64,000 nucleotides of DNA from Pseudomonadota bacterium (lineage in GTDB: Bacteria > Desulfobacterota > Desulfovibrionia > Desulfovibrionales > Desulfomicrobiaceae), in the NCBI GenBank assembly GCA_018902545.1, contig JAHIQM010000014.1:102693-166692 (forward strand), written 5' to 3'. The notes under the pieces were generated by a model. The model was given only the letters and a program-made list of their open reading frames with translations, was not told the origin of the DNA and searched no databases. Both the position numbers and the translations under genes were made by a program. This document shows, piece after piece, positions 8,491 through 16,177 of this stretch. Each line of letters starts with the position of its first letter. Positions within the stretch are counted from its first letter, which is position 1.

Positions 8491-8526
8491 AACAAAAAAC
8501 CCCTCGAAAATTCAAGGGGTTTTGGT
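8491..8526 (-). terminator. Terminator of the first tRNA-Asn gene
   Basis: Stem AACCCCT/AGGGGTT (8498-8504 with 8515-8521), with an A-run on its left side that reads as T's on the minus strand. It lies just after the 3' end of the tRNA at 8549 and could also work in the other direction. Confidence 0.75.
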
Positions 8527-8548
8527 CGCCTGATGGGCGGGAAGTTCA

Positions 8549-8624
8549 TGGCTCCCCGGGACAGATTTGAACTGCCGACACGGTGGTTAACAGCCACCTG
8601 CTCTGCCAGCTGAGCTACCGGGGA
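8549..8624 (-). tRNA. tRNA-Asn (GTT), copy 1
   Basis: A 76-base cloverleaf on the minus strand with encoded CCA. The acceptor stem TCCCCGG/CCGGGGA pairs fully, the D-loop has GCTCAGCTGGCAGAGC, the anticodon loop is CTGTTAA with anticodon GTT, and the T-arm has GTTCAAATC. A second copy at 12629-12704 differs in one acceptor base. Confidence 0.97.
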
Positions 8625-8641
8625 ACAAGAGCCAGAAGGCG

Positions 8642-8670
8642 CTTTTAGGGAAAGGGCGGCCCGCTGTCAA
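8642..8670 (-). promoter_or_regulatory. Sigma70-type promoter of tRNA-Asn copy 1
   Basis: On the minus strand, -35 TTGACA (8665-8670), a 17-base spacer and -10 TAAAAG (8642-8647), 18 bases before the tRNA 5' end. The second tRNA-Asn gene has the same arrangement. Confidence 0.8.
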
Positions 8671-8704
8671 CCGTGTTGCCCTCCCGGCCTTTGCGCGGCT
8701 ACGC

Positions 8705-9331
8705 CTAGAAGAAGCGGCGCTGGAGCAACTCCAGCCGCTCCTGGGGGTAGAGCTTGCCATATGCGGGCAGTTGCCGGTGCCCTCCCCTGGGGCTGAGTTC
8801 CATAATGCGGACCATGGCCGTATCCACGGGAAGCCGGTCCAGCACCCTGACCTTGTAGGCAGGCGCGGGGGCGATCCCGGCTGCGCGGATCATGTCCAGG
8901 TAGCGCCTGTATTCCGGATCTGTCGTGTCGGAAGACAGCGCATACGAATCCTCGCGGTAGGGGTAGCCTTCGATGACCACCTTGGTCCCGCCCAGATAGC
9001 GGAAAATTTCGATCTGGCTGGTCTTCATGACCCGGGAGAGGATCAGAAATTCCGGGGCCCCCTTGTCCTCACGTACGAAGACCAGGGAATTGACCTCGTC
9101 CACAGGGGTGAGGAAGGAATCCCATATTTCGCCGCGCACGCTGATTTTTTCTTCCCCAAGATAGCGCCACTGGGATTCCAGGGGGATGGGTTCGCCTCGC
9201 CACAAAAAGATTGTGTCGACTCCGGGCTGGTAGCGGCCGCTGAAAGGCGTGGTCGAGCAGGCCGAGGCCAGCAACAAGAGGGCCGTGATCATGGCCAGGA
9301 TGAAGATTCTGCGATGCAAATGGTGGTTCAT
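8705..9331 (-). CDS. Putative lipoprotein of unknown function
   Basis: I chose the ATG at 9331 because GGAGG lies six bases before it; an ATG at 9349 lacks a site. The protein (208 residues) starts with a basic stretch and a long hydrophobic run ending in lipobox LLASAC, so it is probably exported and lipid-anchored. The mature part contains FLWRGEPIPLESQWRYLGEE and several charged stretches but no motif that I recognise. The gene sits 42 bases after the radical SAM gene on the same strand and may be co-transcribed with it. Function unknown. Confidence 0.65.
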   Translation of the reverse strand: MNHHLHRRIFILAMITALLLLASACSTTPFSGRYQPGVDTIFLWRGEPIPLESQWRYLGEEKISVRGEIWDSFLTPVDEVNSLVFVREDKGAPEFLILSRVMKTSQIEIFRYLGGTKVVIEGYPYREDSYALSSDTTDPEYRRYLDMIRAAGIAPAPAYKVRVLDRLPVDTAMVRIMELSPRGGHRQLPAYGKLYPQERLELLQRRFF

Positions 9332-9373
9332 GATTCCTCCAGGAAGCAACCTTCCCGCAAAGCAGGGGCGTTG

Positions 9374-10654
9374 TCAAAAATATACGCCAAGTCCCGGAGT
9401 GATCCATTCGCAGGATTCATCCAGGCTGGGCGGATAGATGCCCGAAGGGTCCTGGGCTGGGGCTTGGGCGGCGGCACCTTCGCTTGGCCTGGCGGGGTGG
9501 CGCTCCAAAAAAACCGAAAAGTCTGCCGCGAGGGGAATCTCCCGGTACGGGAACTCCGGGCTGGCCTGGGGACGCAGGAAGGCCGCCGCGTACGTCGGAT
9601 GCTCCGGGCCGACCGCCGTGAACCCGGAAGGCTTTGCGGGGTGATCGTGGGCAGCGGGCAAGGCCGCATGCGGGAGGTGGATGTGGCCGGTGCCGGTCAG
9701 TGACTCCCCGTTTTCAAGCAGCTGCCCGCCGAACCGCTTGCGGCTGGCCGCAGCCTGGAATCGGTGTTTGTAGACAAAGGAGCAGTAATTGACGGCCAGC
9801 GGCAGCTTGCATCCGGCCGCATGGGCCACGAGCGCAAGGGCGCAGAGTTCCGACTCCAGCACCGTGACCTTGGGGCCGTGGACGTAGGTGTACTCGCGTT
9901 CGAGCAGGTACCTGGCGTTATGCGGAGTGAGGCGCAGCTGGTGCAGGTTTAGGTGGCTCACCCCGGCCGCACAGAGGTCTGGCAGGAGTAGGCGCAGGCG
10001 CGTTGCCTCCTCGGGCACGGCTGGTATCTCCACGGTGACCGTGGGCACGATGCCTGCGGCCAGGGGTAGGAATTTCAGGTTGTAGTCCGTGGCGCCGATG
10101 TCGAAGCGGATCTCGTTCAGCCCCGCGTCCGCAAGCCTTCGCAGCTTGTCTTCCGTGACCAGGATGCCGTTGGTGTAAAGCCAGATGTGCAGGTCTGGGC
10201 CGCAGGTGCGACGCAGAGCCTGTACGTAGGTCAGGCTTTTCTCGAAATCCAGGAGCGGTTCGCCGCCGCTGATGCTCGCCCCGCCGAACCCGAAAAAACG
10301 GACAAGGTCGGCGTAATCCTGGGCGCGGTGAAAAGGCACGCTGCCGGACATGGGCGGGTCGTCCGTATTCTGGGGCGTGGGGCAGTAGAAGCAGCGACCG
10401 TTGCAACGTCCGCTGATGAACAGGCAGGACCAGGCCATGCCCGCGCATTGCAGGCACCCCGGTGAGAGAGGGCCGTGATGGATCTTGGTGCCAAGGCACG
10501 ACACGGCAAGGCCGGGGGATTGTAGCAGCCGGGTTCTCTCCTGCGTCGCAGCCCTGGCGCGATCTTCGTCGATCCAGTTGATATAGTTGAAAATAGGGCC
10601 GTATTCGCGCGCGTTTGCCTCGATCAGGCGTTCTCTCGTCCTTTCTTCGTTCAT
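9374..10654 (-). CDS. Radical SAM protein, similar to the COG2108 group
   Basis: A 426-residue radical SAM protein. The cluster motif is RCNGRCFYCPT (Cys-x3-Cys-x2-Cys, ~residues 84-91), followed by SGGEPLLDF for SAM binding. Just before it lie two more cysteines in GCLQCAGMAWSCLFISG. The Cys-x2-Cys then LFISG-x-CN arrangement recalls COG2108 proteins, which are annotated as related to pyruvate formate-lyase activase. The substrate is unknown. It is not adjacent to nrdD (over 8 kb away). The next gene downstream is a lipoprotein. The role is inferred from the family only. Confidence 0.78.
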   Translation of the reverse strand: MNEERTRERLIEANAREYGPIFNYINWIDEDRARAATQERTRLLQSPGLAVSCLGTKIHHGPLSPGCLQCAGMAWSCLFISGRCNGRCFYCPTPQNTDDPPMSGSVPFHRAQDYADLVRFFGFGGASISGGEPLLDFEKSLTYVQALRRTCGPDLHIWLYTNGILVTEDKLRRLADAGLNEIRFDIGATDYNLKFLPLAAGIVPTVTVEIPAVPEEATRLRLLLPDLCAAGVSHLNLHQLRLTPHNARYLLEREYTYVHGPKVTVLESELCALALVAHAAGCKLPLAVNYCSFVYKHRFQAAASRKRFGGQLLENGESLTGTGHIHLPHAALPAAHDHPAKPSGFTAVGPEHPTYAAAFLRPQASPEFPYREIPLAADFSVFLERHPARPSEGAAAQAPAQDPSGIYPPSLDESCEWITPGLGVYF

Positions 10655-10696
10655 GGAATGAATGTCTCCTGCGTGGACGATACGACTGAAAATGGG

Positions 10697-11788
10697 TCAA
10701 TCCACCCGCATGATGGTGGCGTAACTGCCGAAAACGGCCCACACGCAGTCCTGCTCCTGCAGCTTCAGGCGGCGCAGGCTCTGTGTCGTTGAGACGATGC
10801 ACAGTTCCGTGTCCGGCCCGATGCGCAGCACATATTCGGTGTTGACCCGTCCGCGTTTGATGCGGGTGATGACTCCGGGCAGGCGGTTTTCGGCCGAGCA
10901 GGGCGGCTCTTCCTCGCTCCTGTAAAGGCTGACCCAGGGGGCCTTGACCTCCACCGTGGCCAGGCGGCCGGTTTTAAGCCCCATGCGCCGCAGGCTGTCC
11001 AGGGTGATGACCGAGGAGATGACGTGCCCGTCCAGGGTCGTGAGCAGCACCTCGGCCTGGATGTCGGCGGGACGGATGGCCGTGATCTTGCCGAAAAAGG
11101 AGTTGCGGGCGCTCGTTTTGCGGTGACTTTCGCGCTGCAGAAAGGATGAGGTGATGGTGCGGATGTCCTCTTCCGAAAAAGAAACATATGCCGAGGTCAG
11201 GTTGGGCGTGGAGTGCCCAAGGTACATCTGTACCGCCGGCAGGGGCATGTTGGACTGCATCAGCTCCACCCCGCGAGATTTTCGGATCATTTCAGGGCTG
11301 GCCAGGTTCTTGGGGAATCCGCAGGCCTGGGCGCGTTCATAAAATTTGCGGCGCACAAAAGCCGGGTCGACAGAGAGCGTCTGGCCTGAAGCTTGGCGAA
11401 AGATTTCGTCGGAGAGAATGTTGCGGATTTCCACGGCCAAGGCGTCGGCCAGGGGTACGGTCCTGGTTTGCTCCGGGGTGGTTCGCCCGAAGGTGACGAT
11501 GAGGCGGTCATGGTCGATGTCGCGCAGGGGATTTAGGTCCAGTATTTCGTGCAGCTTGGCCCCGGTGTGGCGGATGAGCAGGAAGATCAGCAGGATACGC
11601 CTGCGGGACAGGGTCACGTCGGCGCGCCTGGAGCCTTGGGCCCAGGTCCTGAATTCGCGTTCCAGATGTTCGAGTTGCAGGGAATCAAGACAAGACGAAG
11701 CTTCACCTACGATGCGGCCATGGTCGGCCTGATCGGTGGGCGAGGTGCGGGGGGCGGTGGTGCGCGGAGCTTTCATGATCTCCATCAT
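10697..11788 (-). CDS. tunR: Molybdate/tungstate-responsive regulator, TunR type (integrase-like fold plus two TOBE domains)
   Basis: The protein (~363 residues from the ATG at 11788; 11785 and 11776 are alternatives, as none has a strong ribosome site) has an N-terminal tyrosine-recombinase-like domain (RHTGAKLHEILDL, then MIRKSRGVELM and MYLGHSTPNLTSAYV). The HxLR catalytic text is altered, as expected for a DNA binder rather than a recombinase. The C-terminal half has two Mop/TOBE-like repeats (RNSFFGKITAIRPADIQAEV, then LPGVITRIKRGRVNTEYVLR). This matches the TunR family described in Desulfovibrio, which responds to tungstate/molybdate and controls tup genes. It lies 4.4 kb from tupC. Confidence 0.82.
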   Translation of the reverse strand: MMEIMKAPRTTAPRTSPTDQADHGRIVGEASSCLDSLQLEHLEREFRTWAQGSRRADVTLSRRRILLIFLLIRHTGAKLHEILDLNPLRDIDHDRLIVTFGRTTPEQTRTVPLADALAVEIRNILSDEIFRQASGQTLSVDPAFVRRKFYERAQACGFPKNLASPEMIRKSRGVELMQSNMPLPAVQMYLGHSTPNLTSAYVSFSEEDIRTITSSFLQRESHRKTSARNSFFGKITAIRPADIQAEVLLTTLDGHVISSVITLDSLRRMGLKTGRLATVEVKAPWVSLYRSEEEPPCSAENRLPGVITRIKRGRVNTEYVLRIGPDTELCIVSTTQSLRRLKLQEQDCVWAVFGSYATIMRVD

Positions 11789-11835
11789 GGACCGTTGGGT
11801 GGCTTGAAGGCAAGTGTCTATTTTGGGGAACGGGG

Positions 11836-11860
11836 TGGTTTTTCGTCTGGTCGGCGGGGG
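11836..11860. repeat. Partial start of the composite repeat (TTTTTCGTCTGGTCGG)
   Basis: A truncated copy of the sequence that precedes the full element copies. TTTCGTCTGGTCGG-like text recurs here and before copies 1, 2 and 4, and again near 12540. Confidence 0.5.
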
Positions 11861-11902
11861 TCTATGTGGAGAAAAGTGCGTCTTTCGTCTGGTCGGAGCG
11901 GC

Positions 11903-12071
11903 GGGTCGGGTTGGTCCGGGCAGGCCGCCTCGAAACTCCCTCGCGGGCCTCGTACGGCTGAATCGTTGCGTGCGGGACGTACGAGCGGGGCAGCGCGGCG
12001 GACAACGATTCAGCCAACGATGCCTGGCTCGGTCAGACAGTCGAGGCAACCTGCCCAGACCAACCCGCCCC
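11903..12071. repeat. 169-bp structured inverted-repeat element, copy 1
   Basis: The ends are near-perfect 22-bp inverted repeats (11903-11924 and 12050-12071), reading GGGTTGGTCCGGGCAGG on one side. An inner pair GGCTGAATCGTTG (11956-11968) / CAACGATTCAGCC (12003-12015) is also inverted. No open frame inside looks like a transposase. Copies 2 to 4 share the layout and orientation. Confidence 0.85.
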
Positions 12072-12080
12072 ACCACGGCA

Positions 12081-12187
12081 CTACGACAGTCATTCCAGCG
12101 GTATCACTATGCGTCATTCCAGTCGTATCGCTGCGTTATTTTAGAGGTATCACTTTGCGTCATCCCCGCGAAGGCGGGGGTCCAGGC
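12081..12187. repeat. Short tandem-like units and a REP-like hairpin
   Basis: Units resembling GGTATCACTATGCGTCATTCC recur three or four times, ending in CATCCCCGCGAAGGCGGGGG (12161-12180), which forms a small hairpin. Similar text occurs at 12481-12515 and 47730-47797. Confidence 0.7.
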
Positions 12188-12230
12188 TTTAGGTGGGAAA
12201 AGACGCGGTTATTCGTCTGGTCGGAGCGGC

Positions 12231-12399
12231 GGGTCGGGTTGGTCCGGACAGGCCGCCTCGAAACTCCCTCGCGGGCCTCGTACGGCTGAATCGTTGCGTG
12301 CAGGACGTACGAGCGAGGCAGCGCGGCGGACAACGATTCAGCCAACGATGCCTGGCTCGGTCAGACAGTCGAGGCAACCTGCCCGGACCAACCCGCCCC
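12231..12399. repeat. 169-bp structured inverted-repeat element, copy 2
   Basis: Nearly identical to copy 1, including GGCTGAATCGTTG (12284-12296) and CAACGATTCAGCC (12331-12343). It is in direct orientation to copy 1, 328 bases on. Confidence 0.88.
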
Positions 12400-12480
12400 G
12401 CCACGGCACTACGATGCGTTTTTTCAAGATATGACTGATGTGTCGTCTCTGCAGCATCACGATGCGCTATTCTGGGCATC

Positions 12481-12515
12481 ACTATGCGTCATCCCCGCGA
12501 AGGCGGGGATCCAGT
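12481..12515. repeat. REP-like hairpin repeat
   Basis: ACTATGCGTCATCCCCGCG then AAGGCGGGGATCCAG: a hairpin of CCCCGC/GCGGGG type, matching 12161-12187 and 47771-47797. Confidence 0.75.
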
Positions 12516-12587
12516 TTTTTTTTAGGAAAAAGGCGCGGCTTTTCGTCTGATTGGAGAGAGGGAGGGTGCGTTTATTGCGCTGCGGGC

Positions 12588-12626
12588 CAAAAAAAAGGGC
12601 CCTTCGCGTGAAGGGCCCTAAAAAAG
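12588..12626 (-). terminator. Terminator of the second tRNA-Asn gene
   Basis: Stem AAGGGCCCTT/AAGGGCCCT (12595-12604 with 12611-12619), with A's on the left (12589-12596) that read as a T-run on the minus strand. Confidence 0.82.
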
Positions 12627-12628
12627 TC

Positions 12629-12704
12629 TGGCTCCCCGGGACAGATTTGAACTGCCGACACGGTGGTTAACAGCCACCTGCTCTGCCAGCTGAGCTACCA
12701 GGGA
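12629..12704 (-). tRNA. tRNA-Asn (GTT), copy 2
   Basis: Same 76-base molecule as copy 1 including CCA, but one base in the 5' acceptor strand differs (CCAGGGA instead of CCGGGGA on the plus strand), giving a T-G wobble pair. It has its own promoter and terminator. Confidence 0.96.
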
Positions 12705-12720
12705 ATGCTCGTGAGGAGCC

Positions 12721-12749
12721 TCTTTAGGCAAAGAGGCCTGCTCTGTCAA
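12721..12749 (-). promoter_or_regulatory. Sigma70-type promoter of tRNA-Asn copy 2
   Basis: On the minus strand, -35 TTGACA (12744-12749), 17-base spacer, -10 TAAAGA (12721-12726). The -35 box overlaps the stop of the upstream gene (12746). Confidence 0.8.
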
Positions 12750-15187
12750 CCGCTTTGCGCGGTTGCGCGGATTTTTGTCTGCGCGGCCTCTTCCGTTTTT
12801 CCCTGCTGCTGAAGGGCGGTGATCAGGATCTCCCAGAAGGCCGGGGCGTCGGGTTTCAGGTGTACGCTCTGCCGCGCCAGGGATTCGGCGATCTCCGGAT
12901 CGTCGCCCCGTTCGAGGTAGATTTTGGCAAGCAGGTGGAAAGAGTGGGCGTCCTGGGGGTTGGCGGTTATGGCCTGGTGCAGGTATTCGCGGGCCGTGTC
13001 GCGGTCGTCGCGGCGGAAGGCCAGTCGGGCCAGATAGCGGAAGGCCGGGTTGTAGGAGCCCTCCCCCTCGGACATGGTTTTGACCTGCTCGTAAAGGTTC
13101 CAGGCCCGCTCGAAATCCCCTTCCTCCTCCGCCATGAGCCCCAGGCGGATCAGTGCGTAGACATGCTTGGGCTCAATGGTCATGACCTGCTCGAAGGCCT
13201 GACGGGCGGCGGTGGGATCCCCGTCCTTGAGGCAGGCGCAGCCGTAATTGTAGAGCGGCATGACGTGGTCCGGATGGCGGGCGGTGAGCTCCTGGAAGAT
13301 GGTCCTGGCCGTGGCGTATTTGTTCAGCCGGGCATAGCAGACGCCAAGGGAGTTGCGGGCCAGCAGGTTGCCTTCGTCCACGGTCAGGGCCTTTTTGTAC
13401 TCGGCGATGGCGTCAAAGGTCTCGCCCTGGGCGAAAAGTCGGTCCGCGCTGATATTGAGGGAAACGGAGTCGAAGCAGGCGATCTTCTCGTCGTGCAGGA
13501 AGTCGGCGTGGTCCAGCGCCTTGCGCACGTTTTCGAGGGTGTCGGAGCGTGTGTAGTCCAGGAAGGGATAGGCCGCGATGCCTACGGATTTTTCCAGTCC
13601 TGCGAAGCGTTCGTCTTCGAGCAGTTCGCGTACGATGCGCTGGCAGTCTTCCTGGCCCAGGTCCGGCACGTGATAGATGATGCAGTTCACGCTGAAGCGC
13701 CCGCCCAGCGCCGCGGGTCCGAACAGGGTTTCGACGCGGCTGGCCAGGGTCTGGAAGAATTGCTCCTCCTTCATCTTGTCCATGGGCGTGCGGTCGGCGT
13801 GGGGGGATTCCAGGCGCATCAGCACCATGCAGAAGCCCTTGGCCTGGGCGCGGGCCGACTGCCAGGCCTGCAGGAAGTCCCGGTAGGGGTAGATGCCGGT
13901 GAGGGGGTCCTTCTGCGGAACGCGGTCACCGGGCTGGGCTTCACGCTGCTCCATGCGGCCCGAGTGATCGTCGAGCAGGGTCAGCCTGTCGCCTTTTTCC
14001 ACGGTCCAGTTGGGGTCGCTCTGAACCAGAACCTCGGCGATGGACATCTCCTCCTGCACCTCGACCAGCGAGACCTCGGCCTTGTACATGGGCGGATAGT
14101 GGCCGAAAATCACGTCGCCCTGAGTCCCGACAATGGTTTCGCTGCCGTTGAATTTGCGGGACCAGATCAGGAATCGCTGTCCTTCGTGCGCGTCCATGCT
14201 GCGGCCGAGATTGATGACCAGGCGGTTCATGGGCATGACTTCAAGGACCACTCCGCCCTGGGTCAGTATCTGCCTGAAGGAGTAGATCTGGGATCGCCCG
14301 CCGGCCTTGGCCGTGTTGAGCGCCTTTTCCGCTTTTTCCAGCACCAGCCAGGCCTGCTCTTCGGGAGCTTTCTGAAACTGCGCGCCTTGCAGGTCCTGCG
14401 GGTAATTGACGTGGCCGATGCTCGCCGAAACGCCGATATCCTCACGCAGCGGAGTGAAGCGCGCCGTGACCTTGGCCAGTTCGGCGCCCAGGTTCACGGC
14501 CAGTTCGCTCATTTTCGCGCGGGAGGCCTGCGGCCAGAGCACGCCGAAGGAATCGCCGTCCAGGCGGCAGACCAGGGTTTGCTTGGGACAGGCTGCGCGC
14601 AGACGCTCCGCCGCGAGAGTCAGGACCTTGTCCCCGAAATTGTGCCCGTAATTTTCGTTGATCTGCCTGAATCGGTCCAGGTCGAGGATGATGAGGCCGA
14701 AGCAGGCGCTGTGCCCTTGCAGGGAGTCGTCGGCCATGGCTCCCGCCCCGGGCATGATGGAGCCGACAATGCCGGAAATTTCGCGGACCAGGGCCTGGTG
14801 CAGGCAGTGGCGGTTGAAGAGGCCGGTCAGGGGGTCGGTGATGACCGATTTGCGGATCTTGATCTGCTCCAGGCACAGGGAGGCCATGTGCGGCAGAAAC
14901 GGCAGGGCGCGGGACGTCTCCTGCGGATCGACCCCTCTGGCCTCGAACACTGCGAGCAGCCTGTCCGAGTGCGTCAGCGGCAGCGCCAGGCGATCATTTT
15001 CCAGGGTTGCGCGTCCGAAGGGATGCTGCGGGTCGGCCTCCATTTCTTCCGGAGTTCTGGCCGGAAACATGAGACTGTAGGAGGTAAAGGGAATGATGCC
15101 CCTCAGCGCGGTTTTGAGCAGAGGCTCGTAGTCGATGATGTCCTGGCGGCGCAGGGTGCCGGTCTCGATGGAAGTGGCCGTGTTCAT
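12746..15187 (-). CDS. Two degenerate GGDEF-like domains followed by TPR repeats
   Basis: An 813-residue soluble protein. Near residues 115-310 is a GGDEF-type domain (ITDPLTGLFNRHCLHQALVR, then FGLIILDLDRFRQINENYGH), but the signature reads RLDGDSFGV (~208-216), so the catalytic GG(D/E)EF is not intact. A second GGDEF-like domain, starting KDPLTGIYPYRDFL (~430), has LGGRFSVN in the signature place. The last ~230 residues are TPR repeats (AIAEYKKALTVDEGNLLARN and similar). It probably binds other proteins or c-di-GMP as a scaffold. No membrane segment is seen. It has a stand-alone position, divergent from the operon at 15312. Confidence 0.8.
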   Translation of the reverse strand: MNTATSIETGTLRRQDIIDYEPLLKTALRGIIPFTSYSLMFPARTPEEMEADPQHPFGRATLENDRLALPLTHSDRLLAVFEARGVDPQETSRALPFLPHMASLCLEQIKIRKSVITDPLTGLFNRHCLHQALVREISGIVGSIMPGAGAMADDSLQGHSACFGLIILDLDRFRQINENYGHNFGDKVLTLAAERLRAACPKQTLVCRLDGDSFGVLWPQASRAKMSELAVNLGAELAKVTARFTPLREDIGVSASIGHVNYPQDLQGAQFQKAPEEQAWLVLEKAEKALNTAKAGGRSQIYSFRQILTQGGVVLEVMPMNRLVINLGRSMDAHEGQRFLIWSRKFNGSETIVGTQGDVIFGHYPPMYKAEVSLVEVQEEMSIAEVLVQSDPNWTVEKGDRLTLLDDHSGRMEQREAQPGDRVPQKDPLTGIYPYRDFLQAWQSARAQAKGFCMVLMRLESPHADRTPMDKMKEEQFFQTLASRVETLFGPAALGGRFSVNCIIYHVPDLGQEDCQRIVRELLEDERFAGLEKSVGIAAYPFLDYTRSDTLENVRKALDHADFLHDEKIACFDSVSLNISADRLFAQGETFDAIAEYKKALTVDEGNLLARNSLGVCYARLNKYATARTIFQELTARHPDHVMPLYNYGCACLKDGDPTAARQAFEQVMTIEPKHVYALIRLGLMAEEEGDFERAWNLYEQVKTMSEGEGSYNPAFRYLARLAFRRDDRDTAREYLHQAITANPQDAHSFHLLAKIYLERGDDPEIAESLARQSVHLKPDAPAFWEILITALQQQGKTEEAAQTKIRATAQSG

Positions 15188-15311
15188 GATTAACCCCAGG
15201 GTATTTTTGAAGCCATTGCCTCATGCCGCAACCCTTGTCCAGAAAGGAGAATTGTGTTTTGGGTCGAAGCTGGCTACAGCCCCGTGATAAATGTCTGTCA
15301 GGGAGGAACCA

Positions 15312-15941
15312 ATGCTCGAAGTTACCGTCATGCCCCTTGGGCCGCTGGATACGAACTGTTACGTGGTGCACTCGAAAAGCGAGGCCGTGGTCATCGATCC
15401 GGGAGGCGAGGCAGGGGAGATCCTGTCCTTTCTTGCGGCTGAAAAGAAAAGTCTGGTCGCGATCCTGAATACCCACCTCCACTTTGACCACATCCAGGGC
15501 AACGCGGATCTGGTGGCGGCCACGGGGCTCGCCGTCATGGCCAGCGAAAAGGACGGTTTCCTCCTTGAAACCGAGCTTGGCGGCGGCGGGATGATGGGTT
15601 TTCCGCGCACACCCGCCTTTTCGTTCACCCCGCTGCAGGAGGGCGAGTTGACCCTGCTTGGCGTCAATTGCCGCGTGCTGGCCACTCCCGGTCATAGCCC
15701 GGGCAGCCTGTCCTTTTATTTTCAGGACCTGGGCGCGGTTTTCGTCGGCGATCTGCTTTTCTACCGCTCCGTGGGGCGCACCGATTTTCCCGGCAGCTCC
15801 GAGCAGGAGCTGCTCCGCTCCGTGCGCAGCAAGATCTTCACCCTCCCCCAGGAGACAGTGGTCTATCCCGGTCACGGGCCGGAGACCACCGTGGGTCAGG
15901 AGAAGCTCAACAACCCTTTTTTCACCGAGTTCATCCGATAG
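15312..15941 (+). CDS. Metallo-beta-lactamase fold hydrolase (glyoxalase II-like)
   Basis: A 209-residue hydrolase. I chose the ATG at 15312 since GGAGG precedes it; 15291 is also in frame. It has the metal motif THLHFDH (His55, His57, Asp59, His60), a second metal His in TPGHSPGSL, the bridging Asp in VGDLLFYRSVGRTD and the last His in VYPGHGPET. This matches the YcbL/glyoxalase II-like group. The C terminus is short for true glyoxalase II, so the substrate is unknown. It heads a tight operon: the next gene's ribosome site overlaps its stop. Confidence 0.88.
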   Translation: MLEVTVMPLGPLDTNCYVVHSKSEAVVIDPGGEAGEILSFLAAEKKSLVAILNTHLHFDHIQGNADLVAATGLAVMASEKDGFLLETELGGGGMMGFPRTPAFSFTPLQEGELTLLGVNCRVLATPGHSPGSLSFYFQDLGAVFVGDLLFYRSVGRTDFPGSSEQELLRSVRSKIFTLPQETVVYPGHGPETTVGQEKLNNPFFTEFIR

Positions 15942-15949
15942 GAGCCATC

Positions 15950-16177
15950 ATGATCCCCGAAGGCGAGCACGATTTTAGGGACAGGTGCTGACACGTGGGC
16001 GTCGATGCCAGTTGGCAGCTGCGATTCAGTCGAACGGACAGGCAGGTTTTCTGGGTCAAGCCGAGCGTGCTGCCCCAGCTTGAGAACGCCCTGTATATTG
16101 AAACCGATTGGAGCCTCACGCTGAGCGAAGTCGGAGAATTCGTGCGGGCGGAATTCGTCCGCAAGCAATTCAAATGA
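15950..16177 (+). CDS. Candidate selenoprotein with an in-frame UGA (76 codons, uncharacterised)
   Basis: The frame reads MIPEGEHDFRDRC, then TGA (15989-15991), then HVGVDASWQLRFSRTDRQVF and on to the stop at 16175. AGGAG, which overlaps the stop of the preceding gene, is five bases before the ATG. The end overlaps the next start (ATGA at 16174). Just past the TGA a small hairpin TGCC-AGTT-GGCA (16006-16017) has its loop 19 bases after the TGA, with G as second loop base, as in bacterial SECIS elements. The result is a Cys-Sec pair near the N terminus. If not a selenoprotein, it is a gene broken by a nonsense change, or a shorter gene from the GTG at 15995, which has only a weak site. I do not recognise the family. 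Confidence 0.6.
16006..16022 (+). promoter_or_regulatory. SECIS-like hairpin after the in-frame UGA
   Basis: Stem TGCC/GGCA (16006-16009 with 16014-16017) with loop AGTT (16010-16013). A looser outer extension pairs 16004 with 16019 and 16001 with 16022. The distance from UGA to loop fits the known bacterial range. Short stems of this size also occur by chance. Confidence 0.45.

Noticed and set aside
10697..11788. Active phage integrase
   Set aside because: The catalytic HxLR motif is altered and two oxyanion-binding domains follow, which fits a regulator; no phage genes or att sites are near.
11789..12076. N-terminal extension of the TunR-type gene
   Set aside because: It reads through repeat copy 1 and is rich in Arg/Pro; the regulator fold begins after 11788.
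11870..12540. Intact insertion sequence or CRISPR array in the repeat island
   Set aside because: Repeat units are long and structured, not spaced short repeats with unique spacers, and no transposase or Cas gene is present.
12755..15193. Long plus-strand frame opposite the GGDEF/TPR gene
   Set aside because: Mirror of a GC-rich gene on the other strand, with no domain motifs.
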